Shown: positions 27,463 through 35,874, counted from the stretch's first letter. The stretch: 64,000 bases of DNA from Paenibacillus hamazuiensis (GCF_023276405.1 NZ_JALRMO010000001.1:5367501-5431500), one strand, 5' to 3'. Notes: generated by a model from the letters alone, not told the origin. A program made the numbers and translations.

Positions 27463-27493
27463 GCATGAACGGAAACAAAGTTGCGCATACTTA
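27463..27493 (+). promoter_or_regulatory. possible sigma-G promoter for sspI
   Basis: GCATGA (fits the GnATR form of a sigma-G -35) and CATACTTA (near CATnnTA) are separated by 17 bases, about 40 bp upstream of sspI. SspI genes of Bacillus are forespore-specific; here the match is suggestive only. Confidence 0.45.
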
Positions 27494-27532
27494 CGGAAGT
27501 AACGAAACGACAACGGAAGTGAGGAACCAAAA

Positions 27533-27739
27533 ATGAATTTGAATTTACGCCAAGCGATTATTCAGCGGGTTCAGGGCAAAAGCGACGAAGAACTGGTCGA
27601 TATTATAGAAGGGTCAGTCGACGGGGAGGAGCGTGCTTTGCCGGGACTGGGCGTACTTTTTGAGATCATTTGGAAAAATAGCGCTGAGAACGTACATGCG
27701 GAGCTCGTTTCGACGCTGCAAAGCCACGTCAATTCATGA
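27533..27739 (+). CDS. sspI: small acid-soluble spore protein I
   Basis: A 68-residue protein matching SspI over its full length: an NLRQAI start, central GEERALPGLGVLFEIIW block and charged tail. A minor spore protein made in the forespore and degraded at germination. The start ATG follows GGAAGTGAGG. It sits alone on the plus strand between two minus-strand genes and is closed by its own terminator. Strong marker for a spore-forming Firmicute. Confidence 0.93.
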   Translation: MNLNLRQAIIQRVQGKSDEELVDIIEGSVDGEERALPGLGVLFEIIWKNSAENVHAELVSTLQSHVNS

Positions 27740-27748
27740 AAAAAACGA

Positions 27749-27784
27749 GGCCACAAGCGGGGGAACCGCAGGTGGCCCTTTACT
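27749..27784 (+). terminator. terminator between sspI and the mtnX-like gene
   Basis: GGCCAC...AGCGG pairs with CCGC...GTGGCC, followed by CCTTTACTT on the plus strand and preceded by an A-run that serves the convergent gene. Probably bidirectional. Confidence 0.75.
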
Positions 27785-27797
27785 TCGTATGCATGTT

Positions 27798-28514
27798 TCA
27801 GGCAAACCGGCACTGCGGGTGCGAACTGTCGATTCTCCGCGCAGCGGTGCCTGCCTCAAATTCCGCCAGATGGTGGCGAAGCACATCCAGCACGTCATGA
27901 AACGACTCGAACGGATAATAATCGATTCCATCGTTCTGCAAATATCGGGCCAAGCTGCCCCTGGCAAATACCCAGTCGGCAAAGCTCGAACCGAAGTAAT
28001 CGCTCGATCCGTCTCCGATATATACAATCCGGCGGCCTTGCGCCTTCATGCTGCGCACGACGTTCGCTTTGCAGCAGCCGCACCAGCGGCACGCTTCGTT
28101 ATCGTTTTGAAGTCCAAGCTCATACCGTCCGTGCTTGTCAAAACGGATCGGGTTGACGATAACCCGATCGACCGGCACACGTTCCCTTTCCAATATTCGC
28201 CTTACATAGTACTCCATCCCGTCGCTCAAAACGGTGACCGGAATGCCCCCATCCCGGCAAAACTGCAGGAATGTTTCCGCTCCGTCGCGCAAATACACTT
28301 CATCCAGCAGTTTGTCGATTCTCGCCTGATGCGGTTCCAAAAAAGAATAGGCTACCTTGATCCATTCGAAAGAACCGATTTTTTTCTCCCGAAACAATCG
28401 TCTGATCTCTTCCGTTCCCGGCTCCTCCATCACCCGCAAATGCTCCATCAAATAATCTCCGACGTCCTGATGCATCAGCGTCCCGTCGAAATCCGTTACG
28501 ACCGCAAGTTTCAT
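27798..28514 (-). CDS. mtnX: MtnX-like HAD-IB phosphatase
   Basis: A 238-residue cytoplasmic HAD-family phosphatase. The nucleophile motif is VVTDFDGTLMHQDVGD, motif II TVLSDGMEYYV and motif III/IV YIGDGSSD. The cysteine-rich CRWCGCCKANVV stretch is typical of MtnX, the methionine-salvage 2-hydroxy-3-keto-5-methylthiopentenyl-1-phosphate phosphatase. ATG at 28514 has AGGAGG about ten bases upstream; a GTG at 28523 is too close to it. No other methionine-salvage gene is in the window, so the exact substrate is inferred. Confidence 0.82.
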   Translation of the reverse strand: MKLAVVTDFDGTLMHQDVGDYLMEHLRVMEEPGTEEIRRLFREKKIGSFEWIKVAYSFLEPHQARIDKLLDEVYLRDGAETFLQFCRDGGIPVTVLSDGMEYYVRRILERERVPVDRVIVNPIRFDKHGRYELGLQNDNEACRWCGCCKANVVRSMKAQGRRIVYIGDGSSDYFGSSFADWVFARGSLARYLQNDGIDYYPFESFHDVLDVLRHHLAEFEAGTAARRIDSSHPQCRFA

Positions 28515-28641
28515 CCGCCCCACTCCTCCTCTGTGTATATGATCCGGCTTGCTTCCATTTAACTAAACAATCGGGGATTTGTAAATAAAACAAGCATTTC
28601 ATAACATTAAGGATCTTTTACTTTCCAACCTTGCTTAATAT

Positions 28642-28870
28642 GTTGAACACCCCCACCACTTGCGCGCTGCCGCTGAAGTGGGGGATTCTTGGGTAGTCAC
28701 TTCCGGTGAAGTGAAATTTACCAAGCGATCCCTGCGGTTCCCGCAGTTCGTCGGCTATGCCAACACTCGTAATCCTTCTTGCTCAATGTTTCGGCTCGCA
28801 TTCTCATCCCGGTCATGCTCTATGCCGCATTCCGGACAGACCCACTCTCGTAAAGAAAGCTGCCTCACGT
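28642..28870 (-). ncRNA. probable omega RNA at the TnpB element right end
   Basis: In TnpB systems the guide RNA spans the 3' end of tnpB and the right end of the element. Here the region holds several hairpins, including GGGAACCGCAGGGATC, CACTTCACCGGAAGTG and the terminal AAGTGGGGG stem. The guide would be the flanking host bases just below 28642 on the minus strand (beginning ATATTAAGCAAGG). Confidence 0.5.
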
Positions 28871-29855
28871 CCCTATGCTTGTATCCGCAAAAGGAGCATA
28901 ACTGACTGGAAGGAAAGTTCTTGGCCACTACCGATACGGTACGTCCGTACCATTCGGCTTTGTATTCCACAAACGAACGAAACTTCGCCCACGATACTTC
29001 GGCGATCGATTTGGCCAGCTTTTGATTCTTGAGAAGATGAGAGACTTGCAAGTCCTCCAGGCAGATTGTTTGGTTTTCACGAATCAGCTTGGAGGAGACT
29101 TGATGCAAGAAATCATTGCGGCAGTTCACGATCCGCTCATGGATTCGGGCTACTTTCAGTTTGGCACGATGCCAACCGGAGCCGCCTTTTTTACGTCTTG
29201 CCATCATCCGTTGCCAGCGGGCCAGCTGCTTTTCATACTTACGCATATACTTCGGGTTCGCGAATACTTGCCCGTCGGAACATACGGCAAAGGCTTTAAT
29301 CCCCAGATCAATGCCAACGGTTTTACTTACTTGAGGTAGCGGCTGAATATCCACTTCACAGACAAGGGAAGCGAAATATTTGCCTGCGGCATTTCGGCGA
29401 ACCGTTACCGATAAGATGCGGCCTTCCACCTCTCGGGATTTGGCAAAACGAACCCATCCCAGTTTGGGAAGCTTAAGGTGGTCCCCCTTGATGGCGATAT
29501 TATCGTTGGTATACTTGGTGGTGTAGGACTGGATCGGATTTTTGCGGCTCTTGAACCGGGGCGGATCGTTCTGCCTTTGGAAGAATCGGGCAAACGCATC
29601 GGCCAGATAGCGTACCGTCGACTGCAGCGCGATACTATCCACTTCCCCGAGCCAACCATAGACTTTCTTCAATGCGGGAAGCTGAGTGGCGCACGTGTTA
29701 TAGGATAAGCCTTTGCCGGTTTTCCGGTACGTCTCATTCCAGAGGTCAAGGAAGTGGTTGAACACGAAGCGGCAGCAGCCGAACATCTTGTGAATGAGAG
29801 TGGCTTGTTCCTCAGAGGGATAGATGCGGAACTGAAACGCTTTATGGCGTATCAA
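28755..29855 (-). CDS. tnpB: TnpB RNA-guided endonuclease
   Basis: A 366-residue protein with an N-terminal helix-turn-helix region (FRIYPSEEQATLIHKMFGCCRFVFN). The RuvC-like core has catalytic Asp in VGIDLGIKAF (about residue 190), Glu in ICLEDLQV and Asp in EHDRDENASRN. A zinc ribbon (CSFC...CPEC) lies between the last two. All key residues are present, so the nuclease may be active. The start is TTG at 29855 with AGGAGG about eight bases upstream. A strong promoter with a LexA-like box precedes it. It is not linked functionally to its neighbours. Confidence 0.93.
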   Translation of the reverse strand: MIRHKAFQFRIYPSEEQATLIHKMFGCCRFVFNHFLDLWNETYRKTGKGLSYNTCATQLPALKKVYGWLGEVDSIALQSTVRYLADAFARFFQRQNDPPRFKSRKNPIQSYTTKYTNDNIAIKGDHLKLPKLGWVRFAKSREVEGRILSVTVRRNAAGKYFASLVCEVDIQPLPQVSKTVGIDLGIKAFAVCSDGQVFANPKYMRKYEKQLARWQRMMARRKKGGSGWHRAKLKVARIHERIVNCRNDFLHQVSSKLIRENQTICLEDLQVSHLLKNQKLAKSIAEVSWAKFRSFVEYKAEWYGRTVSVVAKNFPSSQLCSFCGYKHRDVRQLSLREWVCPECGIEHDRDENASRNIEQEGLRVLA

Positions 29856-29877
29856 AGAAACACCTCCTCACGCGAGT

Positions 29878-29906
29878 ATTCTAGCACATATGTTCGCGTT
29901 ATTCAA
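29878..29906 (-). promoter_or_regulatory. tnpB promoter with LexA-like box
   Basis: On the minus strand TTGAAT and TAGAAT are spaced 17 bases apart. The spacer and -10 contain CGAACATATGTGCT, which matches the Bacillus LexA box (CGAACRNRYGTTYC) at 12 of 14 positions. The start codon follows about 25 bp downstream. Confidence 0.55.
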
Positions 29907-30121
29907 AGAAAAGCCGATTCATCCCCCGTTTTCGCGACGCTTAGAAGCAGGAGTCTTCTCGGCTAAGAGGATAAAATATTACAAAATAGCGGACAAACCG
30001 CAAATTGCCGTCGCATTCTACGATATAAGATCTGGAGATATAATGACGGGCCGGACAATTATTGGTATAATTTTTCCTAACGTATGAAGGAAACCGGTAT
30101 AGAGGAATGGGGGATTTTCGG

Positions 30122-30310
30122 GTGAAAGCGGATCGAAGCAAATTGGAGCAATTATTTTTGGAACGGGCGGCTTTGCAGGAGCGGTTAAAACAGATCGACG
30201 AATCTATTGTCTACGAACAAAGCTTATGCACATGTCCTGATCTGATCACAATGCCGAACGGCGAAAAGGTTTGTCCCGATTGCTTCTATACATGGTCCGT
30301 TGACTATTAA
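30122..30310 (+). CDS. small Cys-rich hypothetical protein
   Basis: A 62-residue protein I do not recognise. Residues 1-30 form a probable short coiled coil (LEQLFLERAALQERLKQIDE). The second half carries CTCPDLITMPNGEKVCPDCF, a likely zinc-binding CxC...CxxC knuckle. I choose GTG at 30122, preceded by GGGGGA at good spacing; the in-frame ATG at 30107 has AGAGGA directly against it. It stands alone between the TnpB element and a repeat-rich stretch. Confidence 0.6.
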   Translation: MKADRSKLEQLFLERAALQERLKQIDESIVYEQSLCTCPDLITMPNGEKVCPDCFYTWSVDY

Positions 30311-30787
30311 TATTAATCAGTAGGCACACCCTAAACTTAGGGCCACCCCCTAAACAAGATGACCGAGCGTCACAATGGGGAATGAAAATGGGCGCCACCG
30401 TCTATTTTCCCATCAAATCCCCCTTAAGGGGGACCCCAGGCGCCCCAAGCGCCCTGGACCCGCCCGTAGAGAGTTACTGCTCGCTGCTAGGTCGCGTCTG
30501 TCCGGCATGGATTTTGGGCTTATCGCCAAAATCCTATTCTGGACACGCTTTACTTTGGGAGCGGTGAAGCGGAGAGAGGGGACGTGCCTCCGGCCCGCGT
30601 TTGTCCGGCACGTTTCGGCTGGTGCCGAATTGGTACCGGACACGCTTAACAGTGGCGAGAGGAGGGATGGAAACATCGTATCTCGAAAACTCGTATAAAT
30701 GATAAAACGGAGCGTTGACGGAAAAACATTTCCGCTACGCTCCGTTTTTGCGTTACATGCATCTATTCCAAATCTATATCCAAGGAA
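30311..30787. repeat. gene-free stretch with palindromic repeat units
   Basis: No gene. Two units share the plan cgcgtYTGTCCGGCA, an internal hairpin, then GGACACGCTT. Unit 1 (about 30494-30550) encloses ATTTTGGGC...GCCAAAAT. Unit 2 (about 30597-30647) encloses TTCGGC...GCCGAA. Shorter palindromes (CCCTAAACTTAGGG, CCCTTAAGGGGG) lie at 30330-30432. REP-like in character. Confidence 0.55.
30705..30749 (-). terminator. terminator of the LacI-controlled operon
   Basis: AAAACGGAGCG pairs perfectly with CGCTCCGTTTT, with an inner GGAAA...TTTCC stem. A and T runs flank it. It lies 39 bp beyond the stop of the last operon gene. Confidence 0.85.
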
Positions 30788-31891
30788 TCAGTCCAACGTA
30801 TTCTCCAGCAGGCCGGTCGGGATCGGCAGCGGGCTTTCGCAGCTAGACTGCATCTCGTAATGCTTCCCTTGATCGGAAGCATCGTGGAAGCCGTGCATCG
30901 CCTCGAGCACGTGGAATGCGAGCTCGCCGTTCGCGCGATGAGGGCGGCCGCTGCGGATCGCGTACGCCATGTCGAGCACGCCGACGCCGCGGCTGTTACC
31001 CGTGTACCCGTGCGTCAGCGGAATCGGCGAAAACTCGGTCGCATCGTGGCGGCGGACCATCACCGGGCCGCCGAACGTATTCGGATCCGGTACGCTGAGC
31101 GTCCCTTCGCTGCCGTAAATCTCGATGCGCGGCAGGTTATGCCCGCCGAAGACGTCGAAGCTGGTGATGATCGTGCCGACGGCTCCGCTGTGGAAGTCGA
31201 TCACACCTGCCACATGAGTGGGCGTTTCGACGGTAATCTTGTTGCCGTATTTTTTCTCGCTCTTGATCGTACGCTCCGGAAAGGTGATCTTCGTCGAGCC
31301 GGTTACCCGCTTCATCGGCCCAAGCATCGCCACAAGCGCGGTCAAGTAATACGGTCCCATGTCGAACATCGGTCCGCCGCCCTTGGCATAATAAAACTCC
31401 GGGTCCGGATGCCAATGCTCATGACCGCGCCCCATCATAAATGCGGTCGCGGCAACCGGCGTGCCGATCCAGCCATCGCGGATCAGCTTGACGCACGTCT
31501 GAATGCCGCCGCCCAGGAACGTATCCGGGGCGCTGCCGACGAGCAGTCCTTTGCTTTGCGATTTCTCGAGAATGCGTCGGCCTTCCTCACGGGTAACGGC
31601 CAGCGGCTTTTCGACATATACGTGCTTGCCTGCTTCAAGCGCCTGCAGGCACACCTCGGCATGAGCCGCCGGGATCGTCAGATTAATGACGATGTCGATG
31701 CCGGGATCGGCCAACAGCTCGCTTACTGTGCATGCTTTCGGAATGCCGTGCTCCGCTGCCGCCGCTCTTGCCCGCTCGAGGTCAAGGTCGGCGCAAGCCG
31801 TTACCTGCAAAAGCGGAAACTTGGCGCAGTTTTGAAAATAAATGCCGCTGATTTTGCCGCAGCCGACGATACCAATGTTCACCTGTTTCAT
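30788..31891 (-). CDS. Gfo/Idh/MocA family oxidoreductase
   Basis: A 367-residue NAD(P)-dependent sugar or inositol dehydrogenase-type enzyme. Rossmann motif [18 protein letters not shown], family motif [13 protein letters not shown] near residue 95, then the mixed beta-sheet substrate domain with [23 protein letters not shown] at 31891 (MKQVNIG) is chosen; an ATG four codons upstream has GGAGG touching it and is unlikely to be used. Last gene of an operon led by a LacI regulator. The substrate cannot be deduced. Confidence 0.9.
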   Translation of the reverse strand: MKQVNIGIVGCGKISGIYFQNCAKFPLLQVTACADLDLERARAAAAEHGIPKACTVSELLADPGIDIVINLTIPAAHAEVCLQALEAGKHVYVEKPLAVTREEGRRILEKSQSKGLLVGSAPDTFLGGGIQTCVKLIRDGWIGTPVAATAFMMGRGHEHWHPDPEFYYAKGGGPMFDMGPYYLTALVAMLGPMKRVTGSTKITFPERTIKSEKKYGNKITVETPTHVAGVIDFHSGAVGTIITSFDVFGGHNLPRIEIYGSEGTLSVPDPNTFGGPVMVRRHDATEFSPIPLTHGYTGNSRGVGVLDMAYAIRSGRPHRANGELAFHVLEAMHGFHDASDQGKHYEMQSSCESPLPIPTGLLENTLD

Positions 31892-31959
31892 CGTACGTTC
31901 CATTCCTCCCCGCCATTACGGCGCTATAGCTCTTAACCTCTTTAAGGCAATCGTTCCGA

Positions 31960-32688
31960 TCAGTTGCTGTCTCCCATGCCGGTGTATTTGGAGCCCACTG
32001 CCGCGGCAGCTTCCGCATCCGCAGCTAACTGCTTTCCTTCGGCCGACCAACGGAACCCTCTGCGCATGATCAGCTTCACCTGCGGCATTTCCACAATGTC
32101 CGCCTGATGGCCGAGCGAGCAGTAAAACACGCGGCCGACGCCCCAGCGCTTCGTCCAGACGACCGGCATATCGACCGCGCCGTTCAGCGAATGCGGGCCC
32201 GGCACGACCGGAAAGCGAGTAGTCGCCAGCACTTCAACCGCCGGGTCGACGTGCAGATAGTACTGCTCCGTTTTCACGGTAAAATCGTCAATGCCGGCAA
32301 GCAGCGTGCTGGAGCTGTGCTTGATGTTGATCACGTGCTCCACCCCGTCGTTGCCCGGATGAGCGACCCAGTTTCCGCCGGTCATAAACTGCCAGTCGAC
32401 GTTGTTGCGGAACGCGTCGCACATGCCGCCGTGGCAGCCGGCAAGGCCGACGCCGCTTTGCACTGCGGCGGAAACGTTTGCCACATACTGCTTTTCAATC
32501 TGGCCCATCGTCCATACCGGCACGATCAGGTCGAGCGCTTTTAATTTATCCGCATCGGCGAACGACTCCAGCGTATCCGACACTTCGACCTCGAAGCCTT
32601 CCTCCTGCAATACATCGCGAAAAATGCCCGCGACCTCCTGCGGCTGATGCCCAAGCCAGCCGCCCCATACGATCAGCGCTTTTTTCAT
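31960..32688 (-). CDS. ThuA domain protein
   Basis: A 242-residue protein of the trehalose-utilisation (ThuA) family with a class I glutamine-amidotransferase-like fold: ALIVWGGWLGHQPQEVAGIF at the N-terminus, GLAGCHGGMCDAF in place of the nucleophile elbow and GGNWVAHPG. ThuA proteins often sit beside Gfo/Idh/MocA oxidoreductases and are implicated in keto-sugar metabolism. Here it lies between two of them on the same strand, 26 bp after the upstream gene, supporting a joint pathway. Confidence 0.9.
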   Translation of the reverse strand: MKKALIVWGGWLGHQPQEVAGIFRDVLQEEGFEVEVSDTLESFADADKLKALDLIVPVWTMGQIEKQYVANVSAAVQSGVGLAGCHGGMCDAFRNNVDWQFMTGGNWVAHPGNDGVEHVINIKHSSSTLLAGIDDFTVKTEQYYLHVDPAVEVLATTRFPVVPGPHSLNGAVDMPVVWTKRWGVGRVFYCSLGHQADIVEMPQVKLIMRRGFRWSAEGKQLAADAEAAAAVGSKYTGMGDSN

Positions 32689-32714
32689 AAATAAGTACGC
32701 TCCTTATGTCAGAT

Positions 32715-33875
32715 TTATACTTCGCTGAGACCGACCCAGCGGCGTTCGGCAATCGAGCGGTCGACCGCTTCGAGCACCTCCTGGCATTTGACCCCGTCCA
32801 CAAAATTCGGCACCGGCTGGCGTTTCTGTTCGAGCGCCTGCATCAGCTCCACGACCTCGTGAATGAACGTATGCTCATAACCGATCGTATGGCCCGGCGG
32901 CCACCAGGCGTCCGCATACGCATGAGCCGGATCGGTCGCGAGCACGCGGCGGAAGCCCTGCACGTCTGCTGCGTCGTCCGTGAAGTAAACCTCCAGCTCG
33001 TTCATCCGTTCGAAGTCGAAGCGGACGCTGCCTTTGCTGCCGTTAATTTCAAAAGCGTTCGTGCACCGGTGTCCGGCAGCGAAGCGGGTCGCCTCGAAGC
33101 TGCCCAGTGTGCCGTTTTCGAAGCGCGTCAGGAACAGCGTCGCATCGTCGACCGTTACCGGGCCGCGCGGCGCGTCCTTGCTGCCTTTGGCACTGAGACC
33201 GGTCATCGAAGTCGGCAGCGGCCGCTCCTTGATAAACGTCTCGCTCATGCCGATCACTTCCCGCATACCGCCGACCAAGTAATGAGCGAGGTCGATCAAA
33301 TGCGCGCCCAGGTCGCCGTGCGAACCGGAGCCGGCGACATCCTTCTGCAGCCTCCAGACGAGCGGGAAATCCGGATCGATGATCCAATCCTGCAAAAACC
33401 ATGCGCGGAAATGATAAATTTGCCCGAGCCGGCCTTCTTCGATCAGCTTCTTCGCCAGCATGACCGCCGGTGCGAACCGGTAGTTGAAGCCGACCATATG
33501 CGTCACACCGGCCTGCTCCGCCGCCTGCAGCATCTCGCGTGCGTCCGCAAGCGTCAGCGCCAAAGGCTTCTCGCAGAAAATGTGCTTGCCCGCCTTGGCG
33601 GCCGCCAGCGCGATTTCTTTATGAGCGTCGCTCGGCGCATTGATGTCGATAAGATCGATGTCCGGCCGTTCGACAAGCTCCCGCCAATCGGTAACATAAC
33701 CTTCCCAGCCGAACTGCTCGGCCGCCTGGGCCACTCCCTGCACGTCTCGCCCGCAGATCAGCTTCATGACCGGCCGCGCCGTCTTCGGAAAAAACATGTG
33801 CAAATCCCGGTAAGCGTGGCTGTGCGCCTTCCCCATAAACTTGTAACCGACCATTCCCACATTCACTTGCTTCAT
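32715..33875 (-). CDS. Gfo/Idh/MocA family oxidoreductase (second copy)
   Basis: A 386-residue enzyme with Rossmann motif VNVGMVGYKFMGKAHSHAYRD, EKPLALTLADAREML near residue 97 and the C-terminal domain signature GSGSHGDLGAHLIDLAHYLVG with a likely catalytic His. ATG preceded by AAGGAGAGG. First enzyme gene after lacI, 18 bp downstream of the regulator stop. The two oxidoreductases of this operon are clearly different subfamilies, which would suit an oxidation and later reduction cycle through a keto intermediate; that is an inference. Confidence 0.9.
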   Translation of the reverse strand: MKQVNVGMVGYKFMGKAHSHAYRDLHMFFPKTARPVMKLICGRDVQGVAQAAEQFGWEGYVTDWRELVERPDIDLIDINAPSDAHKEIALAAAKAGKHIFCEKPLALTLADAREMLQAAEQAGVTHMVGFNYRFAPAVMLAKKLIEEGRLGQIYHFRAWFLQDWIIDPDFPLVWRLQKDVAGSGSHGDLGAHLIDLAHYLVGGMREVIGMSETFIKERPLPTSMTGLSAKGSKDAPRGPVTVDDATLFLTRFENGTLGSFEATRFAAGHRCTNAFEINGSKGSVRFDFERMNELEVYFTDDAADVQGFRRVLATDPAHAYADAWWPPGHTIGYEHTFIHEVVELMQALEQKRQPVPNFVDGVKCQEVLEAVDRSIAERRWVGLSEV

Positions 33876-33893
33876 CCTTTTTCCTCTCCTTAC

Positions 33894-34913
33894 TTATTGG
33901 GTAGTGGAGCATGATTGACGAATGACCAGAGCTGTGGGCAATTTCACATGGAATGCGGGCTCATTCGTCTGCGATTCCAGCAAAGACAGCAGCTGTCCGG
34001 CGGCGGCCTTCCCCATCTCAAAGAAAGGCACAGCCACGCTCGTCAGCGGCGGATCGGCAATGCGCGCGGCGTCCGAGTCGTCGTAGCCGACGAGCGCAAC
34101 ATGCCGGCCGACGCTCACACCGAGCTCACGCAGCCCTTGCATCAGCCCGATCGCCATCCGATCGTTGGCGGCAACAACCGCCTCCGCTCCGGAATCGCGG
34201 ATCGCGGCCGCCGCGCGGTAGCCGCTCGTACGGCTGTAGTTGCCCTCAAACAATAGCGATGACACGCTCGCGATGCCCGCTTCCTCCAACGCCTTCCGGT
34301 AGCCCTCAAGCCGGTCCCGGCTGTTGGAGTACTCCGGCGATCCATTCAGAAAAGCGATGCGCCGGTAGCCTTTGCCGAGCAGGTGCCGGGTCGCGCTGTA
34401 GCTGCCCTCGATGTGATCGGCGTCGACCTCGTTAAAGCCTGCATCCTCGAAGTGCTGATTCACGAGGCAAAACGGAATGCCGCCCTCCTTCAGCCGCAGC
34501 AGCGACTCCTTTTCCGCAGGCGTGTTTCGTGCGCCCAAAATGATGCAGGCGTCAACCTTTTGCCGCTGAAACAGATTGGTGTAATCGCTTTCCTTGTCCG
34601 GCGACCGGAACTTCAGCAGCAGGTCGTACCCTTTTTCCGCCGCCGTCGCCCCGATGCCGCTCAGCGTCTCGGAGAAATAATACGTCGAAAACAGGTGCAC
34701 CTTCGGCACATACGGCAGCACGACGCCGATGTTGCCGCTTCGTCCGCGGGCAAAGCTTTGCGCGATCGCATTCGGATGATAGCCGAGCCGCTCGACCGCT
34801 TCGAGCACGCGGCGCCTGGTCTCCTCCTTCATCGGTCCGACGCCGTTCAGCACACGGGATACCGTCGCCTCGGACACGCCGGCCAGATCTGCGACTTCTT
34901 TTCTTGTAGCGAT
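33894..34913 (-). CDS. LacI-family regulator with probable ATC start
   Basis: About 339 residues. The DNA-binding domain (ATRKEVADLAGVSEATVSRVLNGVG) is at the extreme N-terminus, followed by the hinge (LGYHPNAIAQSFARGRSGNIGVVLP) and a periplasmic-binding-protein-like sugar-binding domain. The family's usual start (MATIKDVA...) aligns with an ATC codon at 34913 that has AAGGAGGG seven bases upstream. The only in-frame ATG (34952) would add 13 residues and lacks a ribosome binding site. It leads the operon and probably represses it, with a palindrome upstream as likely operator. Confidence 0.88.
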   Translation of the reverse strand: MATRKEVADLAGVSEATVSRVLNGVGPMKEETRRRVLEAVERLGYHPNAIAQSFARGRSGNIGVVLPYVPKVHLFSTYYFSETLSGIGATAAEKGYDLLLKFRSPDKESDYTNLFQRQKVDACIILGARNTPAEKESLLRLKEGGIPFCLVNQHFEDAGFNEVDADHIEGSYSATRHLLGKGYRRIAFLNGSPEYSNSRDRLEGYRKALEEAGIASVSSLLFEGNYSRTSGYRAAAAIRDSGAEAVVAANDRMAIGLMQGLRELGVSVGRHVALVGYDDSDAARIADPPLTSVAVPFFEMGKAAAGQLLSLLESQTNEPAFHVKLPTALVIRQSCSTTQ

Positions 34914-34956
34914 GGCGAGTCCCTCCTTGAACGTTAATCCCGTTACAGTCACTTAC

Positions 34957-34974
34957 AATGTACACGCGTACATT
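34957..34974. promoter_or_regulatory. candidate LacI-type operator
   Basis: AATGTACACGCGTACATT has seven-base arms AATGTAC/GTACATT with a CG-containing centre, as in LacI-family operators. It lies about 45 bp upstream of the proposed lacI start, suiting autoregulation of the whole operon. Confidence 0.55.
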
Positions 34975-35075
34975 TTCTCATCGAAAGGATGGATTTGTCA
35001 ATCGTTTTTTGCAGCGAAGCGGCTCTTGATAATTGCCGGGGAACGGAATATGCTTGACTTGAGCACGCCCGACTT

Positions 35076-35146
35076 GCTTACGATGCCGGCTTTCCTTCGG
35101 AAAGCCCAGCGAATGCTTACGATGCCGGCTTTCCTTCGGAAAGCCC
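35076..35146 (+). repeat. tandem hairpin repeat before a two-component operon
   Basis: A 32-base unit (35076-35107 and 35115-35146, period 39) is repeated exactly. Each unit holds an eight-base-pair hairpin GGCTTTCC-TTC-GGAAAGCC. The second copy ends 15 bp before the response regulator start, directly before its ribosome binding site, so it lies in the untranslated leader or promoter. Confidence 0.8.
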
Positions 35147-35161
35147 TTAGGAGTTGTGACC

Positions 35162-35869
35162 ATGAACCTGCTCGTTGCCGAAGACGACATCTCCGTTTGC
35201 GAGATGCTCCGATTGTTTTTTCAAAAAGAAGCCTATCATGTTACGTTCGTTCACGACGGGCTGGAGGCGGAGCGGCAAATCCGGGAGAACAAGTGGGACT
35301 TCGTCATCCTCGATTGGATGCTCCCCGGCAAGGATGGCCTGTCGCTGTGCCGTGACATCCGCCGCCGCGAACAGACGCCCGTCATTTTGCTGACCGCACG
35401 GGATCACGAGGCCGACCGCATTCTCGGGCTGGAGCTCGGAGCCGATGACTACGTCACCAAGCCGTTCAGCCCGATGGAGCTGATCGCCCGCATGAAGGCG
35501 GTGCTTCGCCGTTACAAAGCGGCCCCGGCCGCTCAGACGACGTCCGGAGAGGAGCAGCCGGGCGATAAGGACGAGCTGCTGCAGCATAACCAAATCACGA
35601 TCAATCTGGCTACGCGAATCGTCACGATCGACACATATGAGATCACCAACCTCACACCGAAGGAATTCGATCTGTTCCGGCTGTTCGTGAGACACCCGAA
35701 AAAGGTGTTTACCCGCGAGCAGCTTTTGGAAAGCGTCTGGGGCTTCGATTATTTCGGCGATGAGCGGACCGTCGACGTACATATCAAGCGGCTGCGCAAC
35801 AAAGTGTCGCGGCCGGACAGGCAGCTTATCGTCACCGTATGGGGCGTCGGCTACAAGCTCGAGGAGTGA
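35162..35869 (+). CDS. OmpR/PhoB-type response regulator
   Basis: A 235-residue regulator. Receiver domain with AEDD, phospho-acceptor Asp in VILDWMLPGKDG and Lys in VTKPFSP. Winged-helix DNA-binding domain (LTPKEFDLFRLFVRHPKKVFTREQLLESVWG...RTVDVHIKRLRNKV). ATG at 35162 with AGGAG nine bases upstream is preferred over GTG at 35156. The kinase gene begins 5 bp after its stop. No target gene is obvious nearby. Confidence 0.94.
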   Translation: MNLLVAEDDISVCEMLRLFFQKEAYHVTFVHDGLEAERQIRENKWDFVILDWMLPGKDGLSLCRDIRRREQTPVILLTARDHEADRILGLELGADDYVTKPFSPMELIARMKAVLRRYKAAPAAQTTSGEEQPGDKDELLQHNQITINLATRIVTIDTYEITNLTPKEFDLFRLFVRHPKKVFTREQLLESVWGFDYFGDERTVDVHIKRLRNKVSRPDRQLIVTVWGVGYKLEE

Positions 35870-35874
35870 TGCTG

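Larger units (their letters stand above)
28642..29970 (-). mobile_element. solo-TnpB element (IS200/IS605, IS1341 type)
   Basis: The element contains tnpB without a TnpA transposase. The left end (read on the minus strand) begins after a TTTAT motif (29975-29971), a plausible target-adjacent motif, and contains the AGAAGACTCCTGCTTCTAAG hairpin. The right end (28642-28690) has a hairpin built from CCCCCAC...ACTT and AAGTGGGGG and ends in TTCAAC. These ends look like those of related elements I know. Exact boundaries are my estimate. Confidence 0.65.

Noticed and set aside
35076-35146. CRISPR array
   Set aside because: Only two copies, seven-base spacing and internal hairpins; no cas genes.
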